From: Melioribacter sp.
Lineage (GTDB): Bacteria > Bacteroidota > Ignavibacteria > Ignavibacteriales > Melioribacteraceae
Assembly (NCBI GenBank): GCA_023250955.1
Contig: JAHEZQ010000023.1
Location: forward strand, 1-64,000
DNA length: 64,000 bases
Direction of reading: 5' to 3'
Within the stretch, counting starts at the first letter, position 1. Each line of letters opens with the position of its first letter. The translations under genes were made by a program, and so were the position numbers. The notes under the pieces are model-generated. The model did not search any database, was not told where the DNA came from, and saw only the letters and a list, made by a program, of their open reading frames with translations. This document shows positions 55,828 to 64,000 of this stretch, in pieces.

Positions 55828-57285
55828 ATGGCATCTAGAAGAGATTTTATAAAGAGCGGCGGACTTGCACTTGCGGGTATTACATTAGGCAAAGATTTAA
55901 TTGCAAATGAATCCGGATATTTAGAAAGATCAATTTTTAATAAAAATAATTTTGTAAGTAAGCGTCCGAAATTAAGCTACCGCAATTTTATTAGTGATGC
56001 TGTAGAATCAAAAATAGCCGAGATAAAGGAAAATATTGTTGGTGAAGAACTTGCGTGGCTTTTCGAAAATTGTTATCCGAATACACTCGACACAACCGTT
56101 ACATATCAAATTATAAATGGAAAACCGGATACATTTGTAATAACCGGCGATATAAATGCAATGTGGCTTCGCGATTCGACCGCACAAGTCTGGCCTTATT
56201 TGCCGTTGATAAATGATGATAAAAAAATACTTGATCTGATTGCTGGCGTAATCAACCGTCAAACAAAATGTATTCTGATAGATCCTTATGCAAACGCTTT
56301 TAATAACGGACCAACGGGAAGTTATTGGGACAAAGATGAAACCGAAATGAAACCGGAGCTTCATGAACGTAAATGGGAAATTGATTCTCTATGCTATCCA
56401 GTTCGCCTTGCTCACGGGTATTGGAAAACCACAAAAGATGTTTCTGTTTTTGATGAAGACTGGAAGCGTGCTGCAAAGTTGATTTACAAAACATTTAGAG
56501 AGCAGCAGAGAAAAGAAAATTTAGGTCCCTACAAATTCGGAAGAAAAACTTCTTGGCAGTTGGATACTCTTGCCGGAGGGGGTTACGGCAATCCAGTTAA
56601 ACCTGTTGGATTGATTTGTTCAATGTTTCGTCCTTCCGATGATGCAACGACTTTTCCTTTTTTAGTGCCGTCAAACTTTTTTGCGGTTACTGCACTAAAT
56701 AATCTTGCAGAAATTTTTGATGTTGTAATAAATGATAAACTTTTCGCCGATGATTGCAGAAATTTTGCCCTCGAAGTAAAAACCGCATTAAAAAAATATT
56801 GCATTGCAGATCATCTTGGTTTCGGTAAAATCTATCCATATGAAGTTGACGGATTCGGCAATAAACTTTTTATGGATGATGCGAACGTCCCAAGTTTACT
56901 TGCGCTTCCATATCTCGGTTCGGTTGGAATAGAAGATGAAATTTATCATAACACAAGAAATTTTTTATTTAGTGAAAACAATCCGTACTTCTTCAAAGGA
57001 AAAGCTGGAGAAGGGATTGGAGGGCCGCATGCTGGATTTGGTAAAATCTGGAATCTGAGCATTATTATGCGTGGATTAACCAGTAATAACGAGGATGAAA
57101 TAAGAGCATGTATTAAAACTTTGAAGAATACTCACGCAGGAACTGGTTTTATGCACGAATCATTTGACAAAGACGATGCATCAAAGTTTTCCCGTTTATG
57201 GTTTGCATGGGCAAATACATTATTCGGCGAGTTTATAATCAAAGTAAAGAATGAACGGCCTCAATTACTAAAAACTATTTACTAA
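55828..57285 (+). CDS. GH125 exo-alpha-1,6-mannosidase
   Basis: A 485-residue (alpha/alpha)6-barrel enzyme with a twin-arginine start (R4-R5 in SRRDFIKS). The GH125 motifs are NAMWLRDSTAQVWPYLPL, WQLDTLAGGGYGNP, MFRPSDDATTFPFLVPSN and GEGIGGPHAGFGKIWNLSI. The known activity of the family is release of alpha-1,6-linked mannose from N-glycans. It stands 21 bases ahead of the GH47 gene, so the pair is presumably co-expressed for sequential mannose removal. Confidence 0.94.
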   Translation: MASRRDFIKSGGLALAGITLGKDLIANESGYLERSIFNKNNFVSKRPKLSYRNFISDAVESKIAEIKENIVGEELAWLFENCYPNTLDTTVTYQIINGKPDTFVITGDINAMWLRDSTAQVWPYLPLINDDKKILDLIAGVINRQTKCILIDPYANAFNNGPTGSYWDKDETEMKPELHERKWEIDSLCYPVRLAHGYWKTTKDVSVFDEDWKRAAKLIYKTFREQQRKENLGPYKFGRKTSWQLDTLAGGGYGNPVKPVGLICSMFRPSDDATTFPFLVPSNFFAVTALNNLAEIFDVVINDKLFADDCRNFALEVKTALKKYCIADHLGFGKIYPYEVDGFGNKLFMDDANVPSLLALPYLGSVGIEDEIYHNTRNFLFSENNPYFFKGKAGEGIGGPHAGFGKIWNLSIIMRGLTSNNEDEIRACIKTLKNTHAGTGFMHESFDKDDASKFSRLWFAWANTLFGEFIIKVKNERPQLLKTIY

Positions 57286-57306
57286 TTACATACAACGGAT
57301 CTAATA

Positions 57307-58677
57307 ATGAAAACAAGATTAATTTTATTAATTGCTATAACAATTTTTTTCGCCAGTCATTCAATCGCAGCTGAAAAAAAATCTAAAGATGATAATTCTC
57401 TCTATGCAGAAAAAGTTAAACAGGAATTCCTTCATGCATGGAATGCTTATAAAAAATATGCATGGGGACATGATCAGCTTAAACCATTAAGCAAAACATA
57501 TCGCGATTGGTATGGTCAGTCACTGCTAATGACCCCGATTGATGCATTTGATACAATGCTGTTAATGGGTTTAACAAAAGAAGCCGATGAGGCAAAACAA
57601 TTGATCTTGGAAAAGCTATCTTTTGATAAAAATTTATTTGTTCAAAATTTTGAAATCACCATTCGTTTACTCGGGGGATTAATCTCCGCTTACCAGCTTG
57701 GTGGTGATAAAAAATTTTTGACGCTGGCGGAAGATCTGGGAAAAAGATTGCTTCCCGTTTTCAGTTCTCCGACCGGAATGCCGTATGTAAATGTTAATCT
57801 CAAAACCGGAGAGACTAAAGGAAAGATAAATAATCCCGCAGAGATTGGAACGTTAATGTTAGAGTTTGGAACATTAAGCAAATTAACAGGCAACCAAGTC
57901 TATTATGATAAAGCCAAGAAAGGAATTGTAGAATTATTTAATCGCAGATCTAAGATCGGGCTTGTTGGAACAACGATAGATGTTGAAACCGGCGAATGGA
58001 AAAATACTGAAAGCCATATTAGCGGAATGATTGATTCATATTATGAATATCTTTTGAAGTCGTGGTATTTATTTGGCGATAAAGATTTTAAGAAAATGTA
58101 TGATGAGAGTATCTCCGCCGTAAATAAATATTTACCGGAAAAAACAGAAACGGGTCTGTGGTATGGCCAGGTTGATATGAATACAAGAAAACAGATTTCT
58201 TCAACATTCGGCGCGCTTGATGCTTTTCTTCCGGCTGTACTTGCTTATGGCGGTGATCTAAAACGTGCCTTTCAACTTCAGGAATCTTGTTATTATATGT
58301 GGACACATTTTGATATTGAGCCGGAACAGTTTGATTATAAAACAAATAAAATTTTATATGCTAATTATGTTTTGCGTCCGGAGATCGTTGAGTCGGCATA
58401 CTATCTATACTATTACACCAAGGATCAAAAGTACATTGAGATGGGTAAAATTTTCTTTGATAGTATTATTAAGTATTGCAAAACAGATGAAGGTTATGCT
58501 GCATTAAAAAGTGTTGTAACAAAAGAGAAAAGTGATTCGATGGAAAGTTTTTTCTTTGCTGAGACACTTAAATATTTTTATTTGCTTTTTTCAACTGATG
58601 GAACTAAGGCTTTAGATAAATATGTTTTTAATACTGAAGCCCATCCATTAAAAAAACTTATCACTAATGAAAAATAA
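57307..58677 (+). CDS. GH47 alpha-1,2-mannosidase (class I type)
   Basis: A 456-residue exported protein with a signal peptide (about 1-21) and a GH47 barrel. Motifs are AFDTMLLMGL, NFEITIRLLGGLISAY, DSMESFFFAETLKYFYLLF and the terminal FNTEAHPL, whose T443 is the calcium-binding threonine. In eukaryotes these enzymes trim Man9 glycans in the ER and Golgi; bacterial members are few. It should remove alpha-1,2 mannose from high-mannose N-glycans. Its last 11 bases overlap the SDR gene. Confidence 0.95.
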   Translation: MKTRLILLIAITIFFASHSIAAEKKSKDDNSLYAEKVKQEFLHAWNAYKKYAWGHDQLKPLSKTYRDWYGQSLLMTPIDAFDTMLLMGLTKEADEAKQLILEKLSFDKNLFVQNFEITIRLLGGLISAYQLGGDKKFLTLAEDLGKRLLPVFSSPTGMPYVNVNLKTGETKGKINNPAEIGTLMLEFGTLSKLTGNQVYYDKAKKGIVELFNRRSKIGLVGTTIDVETGEWKNTESHISGMIDSYYEYLLKSWYLFGDKDFKKMYDESISAVNKYLPEKTETGLWYGQVDMNTRKQISSTFGALDAFLPAVLAYGGDLKRAFQLQESCYYMWTHFDIEPEQFDYKTNKILYANYVLRPEIVESAYYLYYYTKDQKYIEMGKIFFDSIIKYCKTDEGYAALKSVVTKEKSDSMESFFFAETLKYFYLLFSTDGTKALDKYVFNTEAHPLKKLITNEK

Positions 58678-59497
58678 ACTCGTATTAATTACAGGCGCAA
58701 CTGATGGTATCGGGAAGCAGACGGCCCGTGATTTAGCTCTACTAGGAGCTCAAGTTATAGTTCACGGAAGAAACAAAGAGCGCGTTGAAGAAACGGTAAG
58801 GCGATTGAGAACCTTGCCTGTTGGTGGGCAGGTTAAGAATGGTGAATTGAGAATTGACGGTGTTACATTCGATTTATCTTCTCTTAAACAAGTAAAAGAA
58901 TTTGCAGAAACGATAAAATCAAAATATGATAGGATTGATGTTCTAATTAATAATGCCGGCATTTACATGAAAGATCGGGAATTAACTGAAGACGGATTTG
59001 AAATGACTTTTGCGGTTAATCATCTTTCTCATTTTCTTTTAACTAATGAACTCCTTCCGTTAATCAAAAAAAGTCCGGAAGGAAGAATTGTTACTGTTAG
59101 TTCAATCGCTCATCAGAATACGTCGCTCGATTTTGATAACTTGAACGCAGAAAAAAAATTTAATGCTTATGGTGCGTATTCGCTTTCTAAATTAGCAAAT
59201 GTACTTTTCTCTAAAGAACTTGCCGAAAGATTAACGGGGATTAGTGTTGCTTCAAACTCTCTTCATCCAGGAGTAATTTCCACTAAACTTTTATCTGCAG
59301 GATTCAATATAAGCGGGACTTCAGTAAAGAAAGGTGCCGAGACCTCTGTTTATCTTGCTTCATCATCAGAAGCTAAAAATATAAGCGGAGAATATTTTAT
59401 AGATAAAAAAATCTCTCGCTCTCACTCAGTGGTTAATGATTTAATTGTAAGAAAGAAATTCTGGGATGTAAGTTTAGAGATGGTAAGGGGAATTTAA
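58667..59497 (+). CDS. Short-chain dehydrogenase/reductase
   Basis: A 276-residue SDR enzyme: TGATDGIG at 9-16, NNAG, and Y171/K175 in YSLSK. It resembles retinol-dehydrogenase-like SDRs. Residues about 48-62 (TLPVGGQVKNGEL) form an extra segment compared with close SDRs, encoded by an imperfect palindrome (58811-58834). The substrate is unknown. It overlaps the end of the GH47 gene and ends in a 4-base overlap with convergent kup. Confidence 0.85.
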   Translation: MKNKLVLITGATDGIGKQTARDLALLGAQVIVHGRNKERVEETVRRLRTLPVGGQVKNGELRIDGVTFDLSSLKQVKEFAETIKSKYDRIDVLINNAGIYMKDRELTEDGFEMTFAVNHLSHFLLTNELLPLIKKSPEGRIVTVSSIAHQNTSLDFDNLNAEKKFNAYGAYSLSKLANVLFSKELAERLTGISVASNSLHPGVISTKLLSAGFNISGTSVKKGAETSVYLASSSEAKNISGEYFIDKKISRSHSVVNDLIVRKKFWDVSLEMVRGI

Positions 59498-61329
59498 ATT
59501 TCAATTTTTGTAATCACGCCGTGCAGTTTTTGATAAGGAAGCTCTAAAAATTGAACAAAGTTTGGAGTAATTCGCTTTATGAAAGAAAAAAGTTTTAAGA
59601 ACGGTCTCTTTGCATATATATCATCAACTCCATAAAACATAACTTTAGGATCAATATCGGCTTCTTTTAAAATTTTTGATACATCCATTCTTTCCATATA
59701 TCCGACTTGAATTTCAAGTCCCGAAAGACCATCTGTAATTTCCGGAACGTATAATTTTTGGACACCGAATGGTTTATCCATTGTAATTATAGATGCGAGA
59801 ATATTCTCCTCGTAAATAATACTGCCGCGGATTGTGCTGTGAACCATGTATGGCGGAATCATATCAAGACTTTTAGTAAAGAATAATGCCGTACCCGGTA
59901 AATATTTTCCCGTTTCATAAAGCTGATTAAAACTTTCCAGATAAGTATCGATTGGCAACGATCGGAATGAACGATATATCGCTTTATTACCCAATGTCCA
60001 CAAATAAATAGTGGCGAATGGAACTGCTGCAATTACTATTGACCAATAACCGCCGTGTGGTAGTTTCGTAAAAACAGAGATTAAAAATATTATGTTTATT
60101 ACAAACACAAATAGAGAAATAAGCAAGAGCAGTTTATTTTTTCTTCTTTTAAATATCCAAATCATAAATAAAGTGCTTGATGCCATTGTAGCTGTAACTG
60201 CAAATCCGTATGCAGCGGCTAGATTTTGAGAGCCTTTAAAGATTATGATCATTAGTATTACTGAAAATAACAGTCCCCAATTTACAGCATTAACATAAAT
60301 TTGAGATTTTATGTGGCTCGATGTGTACTCCACTTTCATTAACGGAAAAATATGTGTTCGTATTCCTTGATAGACCAAAGAAAAAACTGCACTGATCATA
60401 GCCTGTGAAGCAATTATTGTCGCAAGTAATGTTAAGATTAAGAACGGCACATATAAAAATTCGGCTTGATGTTTTATCATTGCAAACAAAATATTAATTT
60501 GTTCTTCGCTACGTTCACCTTGTGATAAAAGGAATGCCCCTTGACCAAAATAATTTATAACAAGAGCAAAGAATACAAAATACCAAGCTCGCCTGATTGG
60601 TTCTCTACCAAGATGACCCATATCTGCATAAAGCGCTTCGCCGCCCGTAGCACATAAAATTACTTCCGATAAAACAATAAACCCGCTGTAACCATTATGA
60701 ATTAAAAAATTAATTCCATAATAAGGATTAATGGCGATGCCGATCTGAGGATTATGAATTAAAGATATTAATCCAGCAATAAAAAGAGATGAAAACCATA
60801 AAATCATTATCGGTCCGAATGAAGAGGCAACTTTATTCGAACCCCGAGACTGAACCGAGAAAAGAAGAATTGTAATTACTATGGTTATCAATATAATTGT
60901 GTCTTGAGAAATGTGCCCGATTCCGGGAATCAATTCCAATCCTTCAACCGCCGAAAGAATACTAATAGCAGGAGTTATTACGCCGTCTCCCATTAACAAA
61001 GAGACACCTACATAGCCCAGAAATGTAACAAACAACATTGATCTTCCGGATTTAAGTGTACTATGTAAAATGTTTTTTAAAACTATTGTTCCGCCTTCAC
61101 CTTTTGAACTAAGACTCATAGCAAGAAAAGTGTATTGAACAGTAACAAGAATAATAAGTGTCCAGAAAATCAAGGAGAGAATTCCAATAATGTTTTGTTG
61201 AGTGGCGGGAGTTAATATAAAAATTACAGTGAGAGTATAGATAGGACTCGTGCCGATATCTCCAAATACAAGCCCCATTGCTTTAATTATTTCACCAAAA
61301 GGATTTGGGGAAATATCTTGGGATTTCAT
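59494..61329 (-). CDS. kup: Kup family potassium transporter
   Basis: A 611-residue integral membrane protein with about 12 membrane segments and a soluble C-terminal tail. Motifs are GLVFGDIGTSPIYTL, SLSSKGEGGTIVL and GDGVITPAISILSAVEGL. It imports potassium with protons and is normally used at acidic pH or low potassium. A 40-codon membrane peptide gene lies 38 bases upstream on the same strand. The stop codon overlaps the SDR gene. Confidence 0.95.
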   Translation of the reverse strand: MKSQDISPNPFGEIIKAMGLVFGDIGTSPIYTLTVIFILTPATQQNIIGILSLIFWTLIILVTVQYTFLAMSLSSKGEGGTIVLKNILHSTLKSGRSMLFVTFLGYVGVSLLMGDGVITPAISILSAVEGLELIPGIGHISQDTIILITIVITILLFSVQSRGSNKVASSFGPIMILWFSSLFIAGLISLIHNPQIGIAINPYYGINFLIHNGYSGFIVLSEVILCATGGEALYADMGHLGREPIRRAWYFVFFALVINYFGQGAFLLSQGERSEEQINILFAMIKHQAEFLYVPFLILTLLATIIASQAMISAVFSLVYQGIRTHIFPLMKVEYTSSHIKSQIYVNAVNWGLLFSVILMIIIFKGSQNLAAAYGFAVTATMASSTLFMIWIFKRRKNKLLLLISLFVFVINIIFLISVFTKLPHGGYWSIVIAAVPFATIYLWTLGNKAIYRSFRSLPIDTYLESFNQLYETGKYLPGTALFFTKSLDMIPPYMVHSTIRGSIIYEENILASIITMDKPFGVQKLYVPEITDGLSGLEIQVGYMERMDVSKILKEADIDPKVMFYGVDDIYAKRPFLKLFSFIKRITPNFVQFLELPYQKLHGVITKIEI

Positions 61330-61367
61330 TTATCTTGAAGAAGAGATAAAATTTACACGAAGTATCA

Positions 61368-61490
61368 TCAACCGAAAAGTACTGTATATAGTAGATAAGC
61401 AACCGTAAATACAATAGAGAATCCAAGAATTCCCATTAAAAAGTAAAAAGGAATATCGCTTAATTTGCTCTTATTACTTACATTTTCCAT
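61368..61490 (-). CDS. Small 40-residue membrane peptide upstream of kup
   Basis: The reverse strand reads an ATG at 61490, 40 codons and a TGA, giving MENVSNKSKLSDIPFYFLM then a hydrophobic helix to YTVLFG. GAGGACTTA precedes the ATG, a good ribosome-binding site. Residues 14-38 form one membrane segment, with the charged residues (Lys7, Lys9, Asp12) confined to the N terminus. It is too short for ordinary ORF calling. Position suggests an accessory peptide of Kup, by loose analogy to KdpF; no homologue is known to me. Confidence 0.6.
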   Translation of the reverse strand: MENVSNKSKLSDIPFYFLMGILGFSIVFTVAYLLYTVLFG

Positions 61491-61619
61491 TAAGTCCTCA
61501 TTATTTTTCAAAAAGTATTAAAACATAAAATGCACATTGCCAAGATAGTTATTATTTTTATTTCATAAAAATTTTGAGCTAATTAATTACTCATAACACT
61601 CATTTAAGATTAATAATAA

Positions 61620-62492
61620 ATGGCTCTATTTAAATTAATCAAAGAACATAAGAGAGGTATTTCGCTAATTGCTTTTCTTATTTTAGTCGAAAATGTTGCA
61701 TGGATTCTAGAGCCAACTTTGTTTGGAAACTTAATTGATGCATTTCTTCAAAGATCTAACCCAAGTGTTCCTTCGGATAAATTTGCTCACATTATACCAT
61801 TAATTTTTTGGATAACTGCATATTTAATCAATTCAGCTTCAGGCACTTTTCGCAGAAGATTTGAACCGAGAGTTTTTCAAAAAATGTATGTTCAGCTTGT
61901 TACCAAGATTGCCGAGGCCGGCAATAAACTGGGGCATGATACTTCTAAAACTGTTGCGCGCGCTCACCTCTCACAAGAATATGTAACATTTGTCCAGTAT
62001 AGAATTCCTGAAATCGCAGAACAGATTATTGCTATTCTTGGTGCAGTTATAGCTTTAACTTTTTTTGATTTAAGAATTTCTTTGGTTTGTTTGTTAATCT
62101 CTTTTCCGCTAATAATTCTGAGCAGTCTCTACAGTAAAAATGTTGTAAAACTGCATTCTGAACTTCATGATACTTACGAAACAATTTATGATACATTTTC
62201 AAAGAGAAAACCGGAACAGGTAACTACAATTTATAATACGATGGCAAAACTTCAAGAAAAAATTGCTACTTGGGGTGCTGCTAATTTCGGAATTATGAGA
62301 TTTGTTCTGTTAATAATTTTTCTATTTGTTCTTTATATTGCAATTGATCTGGATGATTTTTCACTTGGAAGTATTTACTCTATAGTCGCTTATTTGTGGA
62401 CGTTTGTTACCTCTGTTGAATATATACCGGAATTGCTTGAAAGCAAAACATCATTACAAGACCTATCAAAAAGAATTGAAACAGATTTATAA
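61620..62492 (+). CDS. Orphan ABC-transporter transmembrane domain protein
   Basis: A 290-residue protein with six predicted membrane segments resembling the transmembrane domain of ABC exporters (IAFLILVENVAWILEPTLFGNLIDAF..., ending DLSKRIETDL). No Walker or signature motif is present, and no ATP-binding gene is adjacent. It fits the family annotated as ABC transporter six-transmembrane-domain protein (ABC_membrane_3), where the nucleotide-binding half is missing as a rule. Function is unknown. Confidence 0.7.
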   Translation: MALFKLIKEHKRGISLIAFLILVENVAWILEPTLFGNLIDAFLQRSNPSVPSDKFAHIIPLIFWITAYLINSASGTFRRRFEPRVFQKMYVQLVTKIAEAGNKLGHDTSKTVARAHLSQEYVTFVQYRIPEIAEQIIAILGAVIALTFFDLRISLVCLLISFPLIILSSLYSKNVVKLHSELHDTYETIYDTFSKRKPEQVTTIYNTMAKLQEKIATWGAANFGIMRFVLLIIFLFVLYIAIDLDDFSLGSIYSIVAYLWTFVTSVEYIPELLESKTSLQDLSKRIETDL

Positions 62493-62548
62493 TTCCATTG
62501 GACTTTTCTTAACACTTAACTATTTTGTGCCAACTTTTACGGGTGATA

Positions 62549-63976
62549 ATGGAAGAGAAAAATAAAAAGACTGAACTAGTTCGGGGACTAACATTAACAG
62601 CAACCATAATGATTGTTGCCGGTTCTATGATCGGGTCAGGAATATTTCGCAAACCATCATCAATGGCCCAACAACTCGGTTCCCCTGAACTACTTATTAT
62701 TATTTGGATAGCTGCTGGAATTATTACATTTATTGGCGCGCTTATTAATGCTGAAATTGCCGGAATGATTGATGCGACAGGCGGGCAGTATGTTTATTTC
62801 AGAAAAATGTACGGCGATTTTACTGCATATCTTTACGGCTGGTCTATTCTTTCAGTAATTCAAACTGGAAGCCAAGCTGCAATAGCATATGTTTTTGCCG
62901 AATATCTCGGTTACTTTATTAAGTATCCGCAGCTTCCACAGCATATACAGGATTTTGCAATATATATGCCTCTTGTTGGAAACATTCATCCATTTTTGGA
63001 TTTTGGAACTAAGGCTGTTGCAATTCTCTGCATTTTTTTCTTAACGAGTGTAAATTATATCGGTGTTATCTTCGGCGGGGTTGTTCAAACAATAGTAACT
63101 TATATAAAAATTATTTCCATCATTTTAATTTCAGTATTTCTACTTCTACTTGGGAATGGAAGCTTTTCAAATGTTTACACCGGATTTTCAATTCCACAAT
63201 CTACTTCTAATAATTTAATAGCTATGGTTGGTCTCGCTTTTGCCGGTGCATTTTGGGCATATGATGCATGGAACAGTGTTACTTATGTTGCGGGTGAAGT
63301 AATTAACCCGAAAAGGAATATTCCTCTCAGTCTGTTGTGGGGAACGTTGATTGTAATAGGTGTATACGTTTTAATAAATGTTGCTTATCTCTATGTATTA
63401 CCGATTAACGAGATGGCAAAATCTCCGCTTGTTGCTGCTACCGCTGCAGAAAAAATTTTCGGAACTAAAGGTGGATCATTAATTGCTATTGCTGTTATAA
63501 TCTCCACATTTGGCGCCCTTAACGGCAGTATACTTGCAACGGCGCGGGTTCCATATGCAATGGCGCGAACAAATTTATTTTTCAGAGGTCTTGGTAAAGT
63601 TCATCCCCGGTTTGGAACACCGCATGTTTCATTAGTAGTTCAAGGAATTTGGTCGTGTGTATTAGTAATGTCCGGTTCGTTTGATACAATTACAGATTAT
63701 GTCATATTCGGTGCATATTTATTTTATATGCTGGGCGCCTACGGTGTATTCGTCTTACGCAAAAAAATGCCCGATGCTGTGCGTCCGTATAAAGTTTGGG
63801 GTTATCCATATACTCCAATAATATTCATTGTCTTTTCATTTTTATTTCTTGCAAACACTATTATTTCCGATACCTCCAACGCAATGATGGGATTAATATT
63901 AATCGCGGCAGGTTTACCAATGTACTTTTTTTGGAAATACAGGCAAAAGAAGTATCACATAAAAGATAATTTTTAA
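62549..63976 (+). CDS. APC-family amino-acid permease
   Basis: A 475-residue secondary transporter with about 12 membrane segments. The first helix carries MIVAGSMIGSGIFRKPSSMAQQLG, typical of the APC superfamily (GSMIGSGIF). The substrate is unknown; the Leu-Ala-Ser type motif in helix 1 is like L-type amino-acid exchangers. The ATG at 62549 follows GGTGAT; an in-frame TTG at 62525 is less likely. A short palindrome (ACGCG-GTAA-CGCGT, 63987-64000) at the window end may start a terminator. Confidence 0.88.
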   Translation: MEEKNKKTELVRGLTLTATIMIVAGSMIGSGIFRKPSSMAQQLGSPELLIIIWIAAGIITFIGALINAEIAGMIDATGGQYVYFRKMYGDFTAYLYGWSILSVIQTGSQAAIAYVFAEYLGYFIKYPQLPQHIQDFAIYMPLVGNIHPFLDFGTKAVAILCIFFLTSVNYIGVIFGGVVQTIVTYIKIISIILISVFLLLLGNGSFSNVYTGFSIPQSTSNNLIAMVGLAFAGAFWAYDAWNSVTYVAGEVINPKRNIPLSLLWGTLIVIGVYVLINVAYLYVLPINEMAKSPLVAATAAEKIFGTKGGSLIAIAVIISTFGALNGSILATARVPYAMARTNLFFRGLGKVHPRFGTPHVSLVVQGIWSCVLVMSGSFDTITDYVIFGAYLFYMLGAYGVFVLRKKMPDAVRPYKVWGYPYTPIIFIVFSFLFLANTIISDTSNAMMGLILIAAGLPMYFFWKYRQKKYHIKDNF

Positions 63977-64000
63977 AAAAAGAAAGACGCGGTAACGCGT

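Noticed and set aside
63987-64000. Palindrome ACGCG-GTAA-CGCGT as a terminator of the permease gene
   Set aside because: The sequence ends at the window border, so no T-run can be confirmed.

Overview
The window comes from an AT-rich bacterium, most likely of the Ignavibacteria/Chlorobi side of the Bacteroidota-Chlorobi group. This rests on the overall protein style, a chlorobial-type 2[4Fe-4S] ferredoxin, TorF- and DUF5723-like outer-membrane barrels, and many Sec-exported or lipoprotein glycosidases in a Gram-negative setting. No rRNA, tRNA, CRISPR array, integrase or transposase was recognised. The lineage is an inference, not proven.

Region 1 (1-9999), mixed housekeeping: the 5' part of a DUF1015 protein, a secreted TlpA-type thioredoxin protein, a MarR regulator with a pirin, DUF2203, OsmC, a nucleobase module (FCY1-like cytosine deaminase, four-helix-bundle protein, AzgA-type NCS2 permease), PspC-domain membrane proteins, and an ECF sigma/RskA-like anti-sigma pair. 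Region 2 (10235-25062), translation, nitrogen and repair: alaS with an unusual insertion, a LytTR regulator with a degenerate receiver, a TorF porin plus Amt ammonium transporter, Tag glycosylase, a succinate-semialdehyde-type dehydrogenase, PhoH, then gatE - ankyrin protein - gatD (the archaeal-type Glu-tRNA(Gln) amidotransferase), and Ada. Region 3 (25096-35427), envelope and accessory genes: an outer-membrane barrel/lipoprotein pair, an S41 protease remnant, a ferredoxin, two related small exported proteins, a PAP2 phosphatase, a second ECF sigma/anti-sigma (FecR-like) pair, and a desaturase strikingly like eukaryotic dihydroceramide delta-4 desaturase.

Region 4 (36063-58677) is the centrepiece: about 22 kb, nearly all on the + strand with short gaps, encoding exported GH20, GH92, GH2, GH29 (three copies), GH109, GH35, GH125 and GH47 enzymes, an ADP-ribose/CDP-alcohol-type phosphoesterase, a DUF5009/HGSNAT-like membrane protein and an SGNH hydrolase. 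Together they could strip alpha-1,2-, alpha-1,6- and other alpha-mannose, GlcNAc, galactose, fucose and possibly GalNAc from glycoprotein glycans. No SusC/SusD pair, no endo-glycosidase and no local regulator lie in the window. The eukaryote-like GH47 together with GH92 and GH125 points to high-mannose N-glycan breakdown.

Region 5 (58667-64000): an SDR oxidoreductase, a Kup potassium transporter preceded by an unlisted 40-residue membrane peptide, an orphan ABC transmembrane domain and an amino-acid permease. Short intergenic repeats of several families are scattered through the window, often touching stop codons or ribosome-binding sites.
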